A DNA stretch of 10,636 bases from Ramlibacter sp. (lineage in GTDB: Bacteria; Pseudomonadota; Gammaproteobacteria; Burkholderiales; Burkholderiaceae_C): NCBI GenBank assembly GCA_025351615.1, contig JANXVP010000271.1, positions 1 through 10,636 of the forward strand. The letters run 5' to 3'. The notes beneath the pieces were generated by a model, which was given only the letters and a program-made list of their open reading frames with translations, ran no database searches and was not told the DNA's origin. This document shows, in pieces, positions 1-7,002 of this stretch (the stretch's first letter is position 1; each line of letters opens with the position of its first letter). The translations under genes were made by a program, and so were the position numbers.

Positions 1-368
1 CCCTGGTCGCGACATTCACGGCGCTGCTGTGGATCCCCTACATCCTGGACCGCATCGGGGTCTGGGGCCTGATCGACGCCGTCGGTTATTCGGCCAACCC
101 CAAGCCGCAAAGCCTGTGGGCCCAGCGGCTGATGCACGCGCATGCCAATGCGGTGGAGAACCTCGTGGTCTTCGCCGCCTTGGTGCTGACCGCAAATGCC
201 GCCGGTGTCACCAGCGGTTCGATCGCCACGGCGGCCGTCGTCTATTTCTGGGCGCGTGTCGTGCATGCAATCGCATACACCTTCGGTGTTCCATGGGTGC
301 GCACGCTGGCGTTCGCGGTCGGCTTCCTGTGCCAGGCCGTGATCGCATGGCAGATCCTGATGCGGTAG
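1..368 (+). CDS. MAPEG-family membrane protein, 3' part (5' end outside window)
   Basis: The reading frame is open from the left edge (first full codon at position 3) to a TAG at 366-368, giving 122 residues without the true start. MAPEG proteins are small four-helix membrane proteins of about 130 residues, so only a few residues should be missing. The family hallmark is visible as AHANAVENL around residues 43-51 of the fragment, followed by hydrophobic stretches (VVFAALVLTA, a central segment ending near HAIAYTFG, and a C-terminal VGFLCQAVIAWQIL). Eukaryotic MAPEG members act in glutathione and eicosanoid metabolism. Bacterial members of this short type mostly have no assigned reaction, and none is claimed here. 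The next gene starts 27 bp downstream on the same strand, so co-transcription with the LysR gene is possible. An internal ATG at 132 would remove the first helix and is not the likely start. Confidence 0.85.
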   Translation, partial: LVATFTALLWIPYILDRIGVWGLIDAVGYSANPKPQSLWAQRLMHAHANAVENLVVFAALVLTANAAGVTSGSIATAAVVYFWARVVHAIAYTFGVPWVRTLAFAVGFLCQAVIAWQILMR

Positions 369-395
369 CAGCGGCGTCCCCGCAATAATCCGGTC

Positions 396-1328
396 ATGGA
401 AACCAAGTGGCTGGAAGATTTCGTGAGCCTGGCCGAGACCCACAGTTTCAGCCGCTCGGCGCTGTTGCGTCACGTCACCCAGCCCGCGTTCTCGCGCCGC
501 ATCCAGGCGCTGGAAGCGTGGGCCGGCGCCGACCTGGTGGACCGCAGCTCCTACCCGACCCGGCTGACTCCCGCGGGCGAGACGCTGTATGCCCAGTCGC
601 TGGAGATGCTGCAGGCCCTGCAAAGCACCCGCGCCATGCTGCGCGGCCACTCGGCTGCGGGCCAGGACGTGATCGAATTCGCCGTGCCGCACACCCTGGC
701 ATTCACTTTCTTTCCGGCCTGGGTGTCGAGCCTGCGCGAGAAATTCGGACCGATCAAAAGTCGTTTGATCGCGCTCAATGTCCATGACGCGGTGATGCGG
801 CTGGTGGAAGGCGGCTGCGACCTGCTCATCGCCTACCACCATGCATCGCAGCCGTTCCAGCTCGATTCCGACCGCTATGAGATGGTGACGCTCGGCGAAG
901 AGGTCCTGTCGCCCTACTCCCGCGCCGATGCGCAGGGCGCGCCGATGTTCAGGATGCCGGGCAGCGCCAGCCAGCCGCTGCCTTACCTCGGCTACGCGCC
1001 GGGGGCTTACCTGGGCCGGGTGACTGAGCTGATCCTCAAGCAGTCCGGCACAGCCATTCACCTGGACCGGGTCTATGAAACCGACATGGCCGAGGGCCTG
1101 AAGGTGATGGCGCTGGAAGGGCACGGCATTGCCTTCCTGCCGCACAGCGCGGTGCGCAAGGAACTGCGAAGCAAAAAGCTGGTGAGCGCCGCGCCGCCCG
1201 GCATGGGCAGCATGGAAATGACGATGGAGGTGCGCGCCTACCGCGAAAAGCCGATCGGCCGCGAAGCGCCCAAGGGCACGGCGCAGGCGCTGTGGGCTTA
1301 TCTCGCGGCGCAGGCCGGCGCAAAATGA
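396..1328 (+). CDS. LysR-family transcriptional regulator, HypT/YjiE-like
   Basis: This 310-residue protein has normal LysR length. Residues 4-63 form the winged helix-turn-helix, with the LysR-typical segments HVTQPAFSRRIQALE (26-40) and RLTPAGETL (56-64). Residues of about 90-300 fit the LysR effector-binding domain. The N-terminus METKWLEDFVSLAE and the segment GYAPGAYLGR resemble the E. coli HypT/YjiE group as I remember it. HypT responds to hypochlorite through methionine oxidation. Methionines at 231 and 238 lie in the corresponding C-terminal region, but whether the sensing residues are conserved needs an alignment. aspA follows after 4 bp on the same strand. This differs from the usual divergent LysR-target layout and suggests an operon with aspA, possibly autoregulated. 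No strong Shine-Dalgarno is visible before the ATG. Family assignment is sure; the HypT subgroup is likely; regulation of aspA or glt is inferred from position only. Confidence 0.93.
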   Translation: METKWLEDFVSLAETHSFSRSALLRHVTQPAFSRRIQALEAWAGADLVDRSSYPTRLTPAGETLYAQSLEMLQALQSTRAMLRGHSAAGQDVIEFAVPHTLAFTFFPAWVSSLREKFGPIKSRLIALNVHDAVMRLVEGGCDLLIAYHHASQPFQLDSDRYEMVTLGEEVLSPYSRADAQGAPMFRMPGSASQPLPYLGYAPGAYLGRVTELILKQSGTAIHLDRVYETDMAEGLKVMALEGHGIAFLPHSAVRKELRSKKLVSAAPPGMGSMEMTMEVRAYREKPIGREAPKGTAQALWAYLAAQAGAK

Positions 1329-1332
1329 AGGC

Positions 1333-2745
1333 ATGACATCCTCCATCTTCCGCCTCGAGCACGATTTTCTCGGTGACAAGCAGATCCCCGCCGACGCCTA
1401 TTGGGGCGTGCACACGGCGCGGGCAGTCGAGAACTTTCCCATCTCAGGCACCCGGATCTCGGCCATGCCGGACCTGATCGTGGCCTTCGGCCATGTGAAG
1501 AAGGCCGCCGCCCGGGCCAACGTCGAACTCGGCGCGCTGGACGAGAAGCGGCTGTTTGCGATCCTCTGGGCTTGCGACCAGCTGGTCGCGGGACGCTTCC
1601 ACGACCAGTTCGTGGTCGATGTGATCCAGGGCGGGGCGGGCACCTCGACCAACATGAACGCCAACGAAGTCATCGCCAACCTGGCGCTGGAGCGGCTGGG
1701 GTTCGAGAAGGGCCGTTACGACGTGCTGCACCCGAACGACCACGTCAACGCCTCGCAGAGCACCAACGACGTGTATCCCACGGCTGTGCGGCTGGCGCTC
1801 TGGTCCGGCATCGACCGCCTGCTGGTGTCGATGGCCACGCTGCGCGCCGGCTTCGAAGCCAAGGCCACCGAGTTCGAGCGCGTTCTCAAGATCGGCCGCA
1901 CCCAGCTGCAGGACGCCGTCCCCATGACCCTGGGCCAGGAATTTTCGACCTACGCGGTGATGCTCGAGGAAGACGAAGAGCGCTTGCGCGAGGCCAGGGC
2001 GCTGATCCAGGAGATCAATCTCGGCGCGACAGCCGTGGGCACCGGCATCAACGCGCCGCATGGTTACGCCGACTTGGCCTGCCGCCACCTGGCGCAGGAA
2101 AGCGGCATTCCGGTGGTGAAGGCAAAGAACCTGGTCGAGGCGACGCAGGACACCGGGGCGTTCGTGCAACTCTCGGGCGTTCTCAAGCGCGTGGCCACCA
2201 AGCTGTCCAAGACCTGCAACGACCTGAGGCTGCTGTCCAGCGGACCGCAGGCGGGCTTCGGCGACATCAAGCTGCCGGCAAGGCAGGCCGGCTCGTCGAT
2301 CATGCCGGGCAAGGTCAACCCCGTGATCCCGGAGGTGATGAACCAGGTGGCTTTCGAGGTGATCGGCAACGACGTCACCGTGACCATGGCGTCCGAGGCC
2401 GGGCAACTGCAGCTCAATGCCTTCGAGCCTATCATGGGCTGGAGCCTGTTCAAGAGCATCGAGCATCTCTCCAACGCCTGCCTGACGTTGAAGGTCAATT
2501 GCGTGGACGGCATCGAGGCCAACCACGAGCTGCTGGCACGCCGCGTGCGCGAGTCGGTGACGCTGGTGACTGCGCTGAACCCGATCATCGGTTACGAAAA
2601 GGCGGCGCTGATCGCCAAAACGGCGATCGCTACCGGGCTGCCGATCGACGAAGTCGCCGAGTCGCTGGGCATCATGTCGCGGGCCCAGGTGGAGGCGCTG
2701 CTGGTTCCCGAAAAACTGACACAGCCTTTGAGACCGGAAATCTGA
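1333..2745 (+). CDS. aspA: Aspartate ammonia-lyase (aspartase)
   Basis: Aspartase catalyses the reversible deamination of L-aspartate to fumarate and ammonia in the cytoplasm, normally as a homotetramer. The product is 470 residues, the usual length for the aspartase/fumarase superfamily. The superfamily signature GSSIMPGKVNP is at residues 320-330 and contains the flexible catalytic loop serine. GTSTNMNANE (103-112) and HVNASQSTND (137-146) are the other conserved substrate-binding stretches. AspA is preferred over class II fumarase because the N-terminus (DFLGDKQIPADAYWGVHT) and the VIPEVMNQVAFEVIGND segment follow known aspartases. The start at 1333 keeps the family N-terminus. A GAAGG lies only 1 nt before the ATG, too close for a good ribosome site, and the upstream LysR stop is 4 bp away, so translational coupling to LysR is likely. 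A glutamate/aspartate importer follows on the same strand, supplying its substrate. Confidence 0.95.
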   Translation: MTSSIFRLEHDFLGDKQIPADAYWGVHTARAVENFPISGTRISAMPDLIVAFGHVKKAAARANVELGALDEKRLFAILWACDQLVAGRFHDQFVVDVIQGGAGTSTNMNANEVIANLALERLGFEKGRYDVLHPNDHVNASQSTNDVYPTAVRLALWSGIDRLLVSMATLRAGFEAKATEFERVLKIGRTQLQDAVPMTLGQEFSTYAVMLEEDEERLREARALIQEINLGATAVGTGINAPHGYADLACRHLAQESGIPVVKAKNLVEATQDTGAFVQLSGVLKRVATKLSKTCNDLRLLSSGPQAGFGDIKLPARQAGSSIMPGKVNPVIPEVMNQVAFEVIGNDVTVTMASEAGQLQLNAFEPIMGWSLFKSIEHLSNACLTLKVNCVDGIEANHELLARRVRESVTLVTALNPIIGYEKAALIAKTAIATGLPIDEVAESLGIMSRAQVEALLVPEKLTQPLRPEI

Positions 2746-2801
2746 GGGCAGGGCGGGCACAAACAGCGCGTGCAAGCGCCCCCGAAAAGCGGATCTGGCG
2801 C

Positions 2802-2825
2802 GGCTTCAGGGTAATCCCGAAAGCC
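2802..2825. promoter_or_regulatory. Imperfect 24-bp dyad upstream of gltI (candidate operator or RNA hairpin)
   Basis: The arms are GGCTT..GGG and CCC..AAGCC around a TAAT centre, with 8 of 10 arm positions complementary and a two-base mismatch in each arm. It lies between aspA and gltI, ending 8 bp before a TAGAAT box, so it would overlap the -35 region of a gltI promoter. No T-tract follows, so it is a poor intrinsic terminator for aspA. An operator is the simplest reading. The binding protein is unknown; the LysR product is a candidate by proximity only. Confidence 0.4.
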
Positions 2826-2833
2826 CGACGTCC

Positions 2834-2839
2834 TAGAAT
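2834..2839 (+). promoter_or_regulatory. Candidate -10 box (TAGAAT) for the gltIJKL operon
   Basis: TAGAAT differs from the sigma70 consensus TATAAT at one base. It lies 42 bp before the gltI ATG. No good -35 hexamer is found at 16-18 bp spacing, so the promoter may depend on an activator or the box may be fortuitous. The same CTAGAAT core is seen before the XRE-AAA-TPR gene at 7093-7099. Confidence 0.35.
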
Positions 2840-2870
2840 TTCGTTGTCCATTCACACACCGTTTCCCCAC

Positions 2871-2875
2871 AGGAG
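2871..2875 (+). promoter_or_regulatory. Strong Shine-Dalgarno for gltI
   Basis: AGGAG is placed 6 nt before the ATG at 2882, an optimal arrangement that confirms this start. The 16 bases from ACAGGAG through the ATG (2869-2884) match the corresponding initiation region of the methyltransferase (6965-6950, minus strand) at 15 of 16 positions. Confidence 0.75.
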
Positions 2876-2881
2876 TTATTC

Positions 2882-3781
2882 ATGAAGAAGCATTTGTTGG
2901 CGTTTGCCATCGCTGCCGCGGCGGCGGGCGGGGCTTTTGCGCAGGCGGGCGACACCATCGCCAAGGTCAAGGCCTCGGGTGAAATCACCATGGGCGTGCG
3001 CGACTCCTCGGGCGCTCTGTCGTACACATTGGGCGACGGCAAGTACGCCGGCTTCCACTATGAGCTGTGCCAGCGCATCATCGCCAACCTGGACAAGGCC
3101 GTCGGCAAGAAGCTGACCGTCAAGTACCTGCCGGTCACGTCGCAAAACCGCATCCCGCTGGTGCAGAACGGCACCGTCGACATCGAGTGCGGCTCCACCA
3201 CCAACAACGCAACCCGCCAGAAGGACGTCGCATTTGCACTGACCACCTACGTTGAAGAAGTGCGGATCGCCGTCAAGGCTAATTCGGGCATCACCTCGCT
3301 GGCCCAGCTCAATGGCAAGAAGATCGCCACCACCACCGGCACCACCTCGGTGCAGCTGCTGCGCAAGCACGAACGAGCGCAGAACGTGAATTTCAACGAA
3401 ATCTTCGGCAAGGACCATGCCGAGAGCTTCCTGCTGCTCGAATCGGGACGGGCCGATGCGTTCGTGATGGACGGCCAGATCCTGGCCGGCAACATCGCGA
3501 CCTCCAAGAGCCCCGCCGACTACAAGATCGTCGGCGAAGTCATCAGCGTCGAGCCGATTGCGATCATGCTGCGCAAGGATGATCCGGCCTTCAAGAAGGT
3601 GGCCGACGACACGTTGCGCGACATGATGAAAAGCGGCGAAATGGCCAAGGTTTATGACAAGTGGTTCGTGCAGCCGATTCCGCCGAAGGATACGCGCGTC
3701 GGCCTCCCCGTCAGTGAAGCCACCAAAAACGCCTGGGCCAACCCGAACGACAAGCCGCTGGAAGACTACTTGAAGAAGTAA
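2882..3781 (+). CDS. gltI: Glutamate/aspartate ABC transporter, periplasmic binding protein
   Basis: This 299-residue protein (E. coli GltI is about 302) belongs to the SBP_bac_3 solute-binding family. It captures acidic amino acids in the periplasm and hands them to GltJK. The N-terminus MKKHLLAFAIAAAAAGGAFA is a clear Sec signal peptide with likely cleavage after AFA at residue 20. Mature-domain features include GVRDSSGALSYTLGDGKYAGFHYE (about 38-61, start of lobe 1), IECGSTTNN (101-109), the hinge and ligand-contact stretch TTTGTTS (150-156) and ESGRADAFVMDG (187-198). C63 and C103 could form the disulfide seen in this subfamily. The translation start has the best ribosome site in the operon. 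A terminator-like hairpin directly downstream should keep this subunit in excess. Acidic amino acid specificity follows from overall similarity and the GltIJKL order; the exact Glu/Asp preference is not readable. Confidence 0.93.
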   Translation: MKKHLLAFAIAAAAAGGAFAQAGDTIAKVKASGEITMGVRDSSGALSYTLGDGKYAGFHYELCQRIIANLDKAVGKKLTVKYLPVTSQNRIPLVQNGTVDIECGSTTNNATRQKDVAFALTTYVEEVRIAVKANSGITSLAQLNGKKIATTTGTTSVQLLRKHERAQNVNFNEIFGKDHAESFLLLESGRADAFVMDGQILAGNIATSKSPADYKIVGEVISVEPIAIMLRKDDPAFKKVADDTLRDMMKSGEMAKVYDKWFVQPIPPKDTRVGLPVSEATKNAWANPNDKPLEDYLKK

Positions 3782-3800
3782 GCGGCGCGCCGACACCCGC

Positions 3801-3835
3801 AACCCCGCCCCGCTCTTGCCCGGGCGGGGTTTCTG
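3801..3835 (+). terminator. Intercistronic intrinsic terminator/attenuator between gltI and gltJ
   Basis: AACCCCGCCC (3801-3810) pairs perfectly with GGGCGGGGTT (3822-3831) over 10 bp around an 11-nt loop, and is followed by a T-rich stretch (TTTCT, then GCTTT). It begins 20 bp after the gltI stop. gltJ starts 68 bp further on without an obvious new promoter, so the structure probably acts as a partial terminator or 3' mRNA stabiliser for gltI rather than a full stop. A second GCCGGC/GCCGGC pairing is possible at 3846-3867. Confidence 0.75.
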
Positions 3836-3898
3836 CTTTAAGGTTGCCGGCAATCGCGGCCGCCGGCTGCACCACCCTCAATCGCGGAGAAGACTTCA

Positions 3899-4663
3899 AT
3901 GGCATCGGCATGGGATTGGCAGGTTTTCTGCAAGAGCACCACCGAAAGCACGGTGCTCGCGGGGTGCATGGGCAAGGATGGCGACATCACCTACCTGCAA
4001 TGGATGTTCCACGCCTGGGGCTGGACGGTGTCGGTCGCCGCTTGCGCCTGGGTCATCGCCATCGTCATCGGCGCGCTGATGGGGACGCTCCGGACGCTTC
4101 CCGACAGCCCCTGGACCGTCCGCCTTGCCAATGCATGGGTGGAGCTGTTTCGCAATATCCCGATCCTGGTGCAGCTCTTTCTCTGGTACTTCGTGCTGCC
4201 CAAGCTGTTTCCGGCGATGCAGGCGATCCCCGGCTTTGTGCTCGTCATCTTTGCGCTCGGCTTTTTCACGTCCGCGCGGATCGCGGAGCAGGTGCGCGCC
4301 GGCATCCAGGCGCTGTCGCGCGGCCAGCGCTACGCGGGAATGGCTGTCGGCTTCACGACTGCGCAGACCTACCGCTATGTCCTGCTGCCAATGGCTGTGC
4401 GCATCATCCTGCCCCCCCTGACCAGCGAATCGATGAACCTGCTGAAGAATTCGTCCGTGGCGTTCGCCGTGTCGATCGCCGAGCTGACCATGTTCGCGAT
4501 GCAGGCGGGCGAGGAAACGTCGCGCAACATCGAAATCTACCTTGCCGTGACCCTGCTCTACGCGCTGTCGGCTTTCGCAGTCAACCGGATCTTCGCGTTC
4601 ATCGAGAAGAAGGTGCGGATTCCCGGCTACATTGCCGCCGGCGGCATCGGCGGGGGCCACTGA
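3899..4663 (+). CDS. gltJ: Glutamate/aspartate ABC transporter, permease GltJ
   Basis: This 254-residue inner-membrane permease belongs to the polar amino acid (HisMQ/PAAT) family; E. coli GltJ is about 246. The N-terminus (MASAWDWQVFCKST) resembles GltJ. Hydrophobic segments lie near residues 40-62, 88-107, 111-128, 185-200 and 205-225. The ATPase-contacting EAA loop is EQVRAGIQALSRGQRYAGMAVG at about 130-151, followed by YRYVLLPMAVRIILPPLTSE. The charged C-terminus IEKKVRIPG is also typical. It pairs with GltK to form the translocation channel. A GGAGA at 3886-3890, 8 nt before the ATG, supports the start. A 9-bp direct repeat CAATCGCGG (3851-3859 and 3879-3887) lies in the leader, the second copy running into this ribosome site. 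The gltK start is 1 bp past this stop, indicating coupled translation. Confidence 0.93.
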   Translation: MASAWDWQVFCKSTTESTVLAGCMGKDGDITYLQWMFHAWGWTVSVAACAWVIAIVIGALMGTLRTLPDSPWTVRLANAWVELFRNIPILVQLFLWYFVLPKLFPAMQAIPGFVLVIFALGFFTSARIAEQVRAGIQALSRGQRYAGMAVGFTTAQTYRYVLLPMAVRIILPPLTSESMNLLKNSSVAFAVSIAELTMFAMQAGEETSRNIEIYLAVTLLYALSAFAVNRIFAFIEKKVRIPGYIAAGGIGGGH

Positions 4664-4664
4664 C

Positions 4665-5333
4665 ATGGGGTCCATCGACATCGGCTTCTTCAGCTGGGAC
4701 GTGCTCAGCAAGTTCGTCCTCAACGGCTTCTATTTCAGCGTCACGCTTACCGTTGTCGCCACGCTCGGCGGCATCTTTTTCGGCACTGTGCTGGCGTTGA
4801 TGCGCCTGTCCGGCCGCAAGCCCCTGATGTGGCCGGCGACCTTCTACGTCAACGGCATGCGCTCGATTCCACTGGTGATGGTGATCCTGTGGTTCTACCT
4901 GCTGGTGCCGGTTCTGATCGGCAAGCCGATCGGCGCCGAGTGGTCCGCCACCATCACCTTCGTCGCCTTCGAGTCGGCCTACTTCAGCGAAATCATGCGG
5001 GCCGGCATTCAGTCGATTCCGCGCGGCCAGGTGCACGCGGGTCAGGCGCTGGGCATGAGCTACGGCCAGAACATGCGGCTGGTGGTGCTGCCCCAGGCCT
5101 TTCGCAACATGCTGCCGGTGCTGCTGACGCAGACCATCATCCTGTTCCAGGACACGTCGCTGGTGTACGCCATCGGCGCCTACGACCTGCTCAAGGGCTT
5201 CGTCACCGCGGGCAAGATCTACGGCCGCCCGGAAGAAGCATATTTGCTCGCTGCCGTCGTGTATTTCGCGATCTGTTTCGGGCTGTCGTGGCTGGTCAAG
5301 CGTCTGCAGAACCGCATCGCCATCATTCGCTAA
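4665..5333 (+). CDS. gltK: Glutamate/aspartate ABC transporter, permease GltK
   Basis: This is the second channel subunit: 222 residues from the ATG at 4665, close to E. coli GltK (about 224). The frame stays open to an upstream ATG at 4632, but that would add 11 residues (MPPAASAGATD) lying inside gltJ and unlike the family. The start at 4665 follows the gltJ TGA by 1 bp with a G-rich ribosome site at 4651-4656. Visible features are a first membrane helix at about 20-45, a hydrophobic pair at 60-82, the EAA loop EIMRAGIQSIPRGQVHAGQALG (109-130), and the family segment LPVLLTQTIILFQDTSLVYAIG (about 150-171). The C-terminus ends in a helix plus basic tail (VKRLQNRIAIIR). Function is inferred from family and operon position. 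Confidence 0.93.
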   Translation: MGSIDIGFFSWDVLSKFVLNGFYFSVTLTVVATLGGIFFGTVLALMRLSGRKPLMWPATFYVNGMRSIPLVMVILWFYLLVPVLIGKPIGAEWSATITFVAFESAYFSEIMRAGIQSIPRGQVHAGQALGMSYGQNMRLVVLPQAFRNMLPVLLTQTIILFQDTSLVYAIGAYDLLKGFVTAGKIYGRPEEAYLLAAVVYFAICFGLSWLVKRLQNRIAIIR

Positions 5334-5345
5334 CCAGGGAAACCC

Positions 5346-6089
5346 ATGTCAACGATCAATATCAGGAACGTCTCCAAGTGGTACGGCCCGGTGCAGGTGC
5401 TGACCGACTGCAACGTCACGATCGATAAAGGCGACGTGGTCGTTGTCTGCGGCCCTTCCGGGTCCGGCAAATCGACCTTGATCAAAACCGTCAACGCGCT
5501 GGAGCCATTTCAGAAAGGCGAGATTTTCGTCGACGGGATCGGCCTGCACGATCCCAAGACCGACCTGCCCAGGCTGCGCAGCCGCGTCGGCATGGTGTTC
5601 CAGCACTTCGAGCTGTTCCCGCACCTGTCGGTGACCGAGAACCTGACCATCGCCCAGATCAAGGTGCTGGGCCGCAGCCAGGACGAAGCCATGGCCCGCG
5701 GCTTGAAGATGCTGGACCGGGTGGGCCTGATGGCGCACAAGGACAAGTTTCCCGGCCAGCTCTCCGGGGGCCAGCAGCAGCGGGTGGCGATCGCGCGCGC
5801 CCTGTCCATGGACCCGATCGTGATGCTGTTCGACGAGCCGACGTCCGCGCTCGATCCCGAGATGGTGGGCGAGGTGCTCGATGTGATGGTGAAGCTGGCC
5901 GGCGAGGGCATGACCATGATGGTGGTCACGCATGAGATGGGATTTGCCCGCAAGGTCGCCAGCCGCGTGATCTTCATCGACGTCGGCGGCCGCATTCTGG
6001 AGGACTGTTCCAAGGAAGAATTCTTCGGCCATCCCGAGAATCGCCAGGCCCGCACCAAGGACTTCCTGAACAAGATCCTGCAGCACTGA
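5346..6089 (+). CDS. gltL: Glutamate/aspartate ABC transporter, ATPase GltL
   Basis: This 247-residue ABC ATPase has all motifs intact: Walker [10 protein letters not shown] (36-44), Q-loop Q86 in [10 protein letters not shown], signature [15 protein letters not shown] (139-153), Walker B VMLFDEP (159-165) with the D-loop SALDPE, and the switch histidine H196 in [25 protein letters not shown] is characteristic of the polar amino acid importer ATPases (GltL/GlnQ/HisP). It powers GltJK from the cytoplasmic face. It begins 12 bp after gltK with AGGGA at 5336-5340, spacing 5. It is the last gene of the operon; 35 bp separate its stop from the convergent methyltransferase stop. Confidence 0.95.
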   Translation: MSTINIRNVSKWYGPVQVLTDCNVTIDKGDVVVVCGPSGSGKSTLIKTVNALEPFQKGEIFVDGIGLHDPKTDLPRLRSRVGMVFQHFELFPHLSVTENLTIAQIKVLGRSQDEAMARGLKMLDRVGLMAHKDKFPGQLSGGQQQRVAIARALSMDPIVMLFDEPTSALDPEMVGEVLDVMVKLAGEGMTMMVVTHEMGFARKVASRVIFIDVGGRILEDCSKEEFFGHPENRQARTKDFLNKILQH

Positions 6090-6124
6090 GGCCTCCTGTC
6101 GCGCAGGCCGTCAGCGCGCCCGGT

Positions 6125-6952
6125 TCATTTCGTCGTAATGACGATCTCCAGGTATTCGCTGGGCATCACCAGCGACGCATCGCCGGAGCGGTTGAACCGT
6201 TGCACCAGCGCAAGCAGGTCGGCGGTCAGGGCTTCCTCCCGGTCGGCGCCCACTGCGACAAAAGCCTTCTGCACGGGGCCGTAATATGTCCGGAACGTGT
6301 CCAGCCAGTGTTGGGCCGTGCGGTAGCGGAAGACAAAATTCGTCCGTTTGGCCGTGAGCGTGCCGACACGCGCGGCGAACAGTTCGCGCAGCCGTTCTTC
6401 GGTGCCCCAGAGCGACGGCGACTTGACGCCGGCGGGCGGCGGGAGGTAGCGCCCCATCAACTTGAACAGTTCACCGATGAACCCTGGGGGCGTCCAGTTC
6501 GCCAGGCCGATCTTGCCGCCAGGCTTGCAAACCCTGGCAAGTTCACTCGCCGCACGTTCCTGATTCGGCGTGAACATCACGCCGAAGGTGGACAGCACCG
6601 CGTCGAACGATCCATCCGCAAAGGGAAGATTTTCCGCGTCGGCCTCCTGAAACTGCACTGCCAGGCCCTCGGCGCTGGCGCGCGCCTTGCCCCGTTCGAG
6701 CAAGGCGCCGACATAGTCGGTCGATACCACGTCGCACCAGCGCCGCGCTGCGGCCAGCGTGGCATTGCCATTGCCGGCGGCAACATCCAGCACACGCTGG
6801 CCGGCACGCAGATCGAGCGCTTCGCAAAGCGTCTCCCCGACGATCTGGAGCGTTGTACCGACAACGGCATAGTCGCCGGCGGACCAGGCGACCTGCTGCT
6901 TGAGCTTGAGGGCGGTCAGGTCGGCGACGGGTGGGGAAGTGACGACATCCAT
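6125..6952 (-). CDS. Class I SAM-dependent methyltransferase (UbiE/Methyltransf_11 type), substrate unknown
   Basis: The 275-residue product has a Rossmann-fold methyltransferase core. Motif I is VLDVAAGNGN (54-63), the SAM-ribose acidic residue is in STDYVGA (D79), motif II-like DAENLPFADGSFDAVLSTFG spans 105-124, and the post-core VCKPGGKIGLANW is at 141-153. Residues after about 155 (PPGFIGELFKLMGRYLPPPAGVKSPSLWG) form a family-specific region common to small-molecule methyltransferases of unknown substrate. Motif I resembles UbiE, but the protein lacks the wider context of a ubiquinone gene, so UbiE is not called. The start is supported by AGGAG (6963-6959, minus strand), 6 nt before the ATG. 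It is transcribed divergently from the XRE-AAA-TPR regulator, which could control it. Nothing in the sequence names the substrate. Confidence 0.88.
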   Translation of the reverse strand: MDVVTSPPVADLTALKLKQQVAWSAGDYAVVGTTLQIVGETLCEALDLRAGQRVLDVAAGNGNATLAAARRWCDVVSTDYVGALLERGKARASAEGLAVQFQEADAENLPFADGSFDAVLSTFGVMFTPNQERAASELARVCKPGGKIGLANWTPPGFIGELFKLMGRYLPPPAGVKSPSLWGTEERLRELFAARVGTLTAKRTNFVFRYRTAQHWLDTFRTYYGPVQKAFVAVGADREEALTADLLALVQRFNRSGDASLVMPSEYLEIVITTK

Positions 6953-6991
6953 GGATAACTCCTGTTGAGGGTGTAAGCGGGTGCAAAGGTA

Positions 6992-7002
6992 GGTGAATCA
7001 CC
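6992..7002. promoter_or_regulatory. 11-bp palindrome GGTGAATCACC upstream of the methyltransferase (candidate operator)
   Basis: These are perfect 5-bp arms GGTGA/TCACC around a central A, 39-50 bp before the methyltransferase ATG. On the minus strand it falls between a TTGAAA (7016-7011, a good -35) and a weak TACCTT (6991-6986, poor -10) spaced 19 bp. Such a site would suit a helix-turn-helix regulator, and the divergent XRE-AAA-TPR protein is the local candidate. Short palindromes also arise by chance in GC-rich DNA. Confidence 0.35.

Noticed and set aside
1444..2775. 443-codon open frame antisense to aspA, and a 494-codon frame at 1401-2885 on the plus strand
   Set aside because: Both are shadows produced by the GC-rich codon usage of aspA. 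Their translations are His/Arg/Gly-rich with no recognisable domain, while aspA has all its family motifs.
2776..2801. GCGCC/GGCGC hairpin after aspA as its terminator
   Set aside because: A 5-bp stem with a 16-nt loop and no T-tract is the level expected by chance in this GC-rich DNA.
4632..4664. Upstream ATG giving an 11-residue longer GltK
   Set aside because: The extension lies within gltJ and does not match the family N-terminus. The ATG at 4665, 1 bp after the gltJ stop, gives the expected length.
6090..6109. GGCCT/AGGCC inverted repeat between the gltL and methyltransferase stops as a shared terminator
   Set aside because: The stem is only 5 bp with a 10-nt loop and there is no T-tract on either strand. 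It is too weak to call, although a convergent terminator would be expected here.
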